A stretch of DNA of 64,000 nucleotides from assembly GCA_049510055.1 (NCBI GenBank), contig JBEKZI010000003.1, positions 45,880 to 109,879 of the forward strand, written 5' to 3'. Positions 63,440 to 64,000 of the stretch are shown in pieces. The position numbers and the translations under genes were made by a program. The first letter of the stretch is position 1. Each line of letters begins with the position of its first letter. Below the pieces are notes generated by a model, which had not been told where the DNA came from, did no database searches, and saw only the letters and a list, made by a program, of their open reading frames with translations. The DNA comes from JALHTV01 sp049510055. GTDB lineage: Bacteria; Planctomycetota; Phycisphaerae; SM23-33.

Positions 63440-64000
63440 CGTTGCTGAGCCTCCCGATAAAGTTCTTCGATTCGCGTCTCGATGGCGGACGCGTCGTGCC
63501 GCTTGGCGATCAGTTCGGCGGCCTGGTATTCCATCGTCTCCCGCCCGGCGGGGTCGGCCAGCACCTCGGCCGCCACAGCCGCCAACGACTCGCCGCTGCC
63601 GGCGTGGAAGACCCGGCCCGTCTTGCCGTCCGTCACCCACGCCTGGAGCGTCGTGTGGTCGGGGACGATCACGGCCCGGCCGGCGGCCATCGCCTCCAGC
63701 ATCGTCTGAGGACTGTTCTCCAGGCAGCGGCTGGGCATGACGACCGCCGTGGCCGAGGCAAAGAGTCTGGCCAACGGCTTGCGGCCCAAAGAGCCGGCGA
63801 AGGTCAGGCGGGCCAATTTGCGGCGGGCCGCGTCTCGCTTCAGGCCTTCCAGCATCGTCCCCTCGCCGGCGATGACCACCTCCGCCGCCGACAGACGCTC
63901 GGCCAAATCCAGCATGAGCTCTGGGCCCTTCTCTGCCGTCAGGCGCCCGGCAAAGACAAAACAATTCGTCTTCCGCAGCACGTCCAGCGGCAGCACCAAC
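63424..64000 (-). CDS. GT4-family glycosyltransferase, 5' end cut by window
   Basis: The C-terminal half of a GT-B glycosyltransferase, open to base 64000. Seen: CFVFAGRLTAEKGPELMLDL, VVIAGEGTMLEGLKR, LTFAGSLGRKPLARLFASA and the E-x7-E region MPSRCLENSPQTMLEAMAAGRAVI (in parts). Its stop overlaps the next glycosyltransferase gene by 16 bases, indicating one operon with the EPS genes. Confidence 0.9.
   Translation of the reverse strand, partial: LVLPLDVLRKTNCFVFAGRLTAEKGPELMLDLAERLSAAEVVIAGEGTMLEGLKRDAARRKLARLTFAGSLGRKPLARLFASATAVVMPSRCLENSPQTMLEAMAAGRAVIVPDHTTLQAWVTDGKTGRVFHAGSGESLAAVAAEVLADPAGRETMEYQAAELIAKRHDASAIETRIEELYREAQQRCASP

Overview
This 64 kb window is GC-rich, densely coded and bacterial. 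It most resembles a planctomycete, probably a Phycisphaerae-like lineage. This is inferred from an exported protein with a C-terminal PEP-CTERM tail (23149-24495), a HYExAFE-type protein (20735-21250), many TPR proteins, an LPS gene (lpxB) and several small dispersed palindromic repeats. No rRNA, CRISPR array, complete transposon or prophage was seen. Both window edges cut genes.

Layout. 1-4712 (minus): type IV pilus/type II secretion motor ATPases (partial GspE/PilB, PilT, second PilB/GspE) behind a structured leader. 5136-9817: a GGQ release-factor-like protein, a TPR protein, a D-2-hydroxyacid dehydrogenase and a lipoprotein. 9882-14073: a lower-GC membrane-anchored methyltransferase, a bifunctional-nuclease-family protein and a beta-propeller protein. 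14251-20640: the cimA-valS operon and divergent hisS. 20735-24495: HYExAFE protein, a small membrane protein coupled to bioB, a structured intergenic element and the PEP-CTERM gene. 24601-29496 (minus): a tightly packed manA-rsuA-like-rhaB-like-fucI operon for deoxyhexose/mannose metabolism. 29692-34616: MetG-beta-like protein, acpS-lpxB, an orphan histidine kinase and an SH3b protein. 34670-41252: tRNA-Leu, a dehydrogenase, a DHOD-like flavoprotein, cmk-plsC, a TIM-barrel/membrane pair and pta. 41268-43416: an RsbW-like kinase, a STAS protein and a Ser/Thr kinase. 43591-47444: a radical SAM enzyme divergent from a gamma-glutamylcyclotransferase fusion, a DJ-1/PfpI protein and tRNA-Ala. 47630-58449: TPR lipoprotein, glgP, an exported TPR protein, gdhA, a coiled-coil membrane protein and an aminotransferase. 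58533-64000 (minus): two TPR proteins next to exopolysaccharide glycosyltransferase genes.

The strongest new observation is upstream of cimA-valS. A sigma70-like promoter is followed by a 35-codon reading frame with a run of Ile/Val codons. An antiterminator pairing begins at that frame's stop codon and competes with an intrinsic terminator before cimA. This is the architecture of ribosome-mediated attenuation, here placed over isoleucine-pathway entry (citramalate synthase) and valyl-tRNA synthetase. Other leads are a closed multibranch inverted-repeat element after bioB, a GGCT fusion to a large unassigned domain next to a radical SAM enzyme, a repeat inserted in frame in ValS, and several palindromic repeat families. 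Functions are read from motifs only; no database search was possible.
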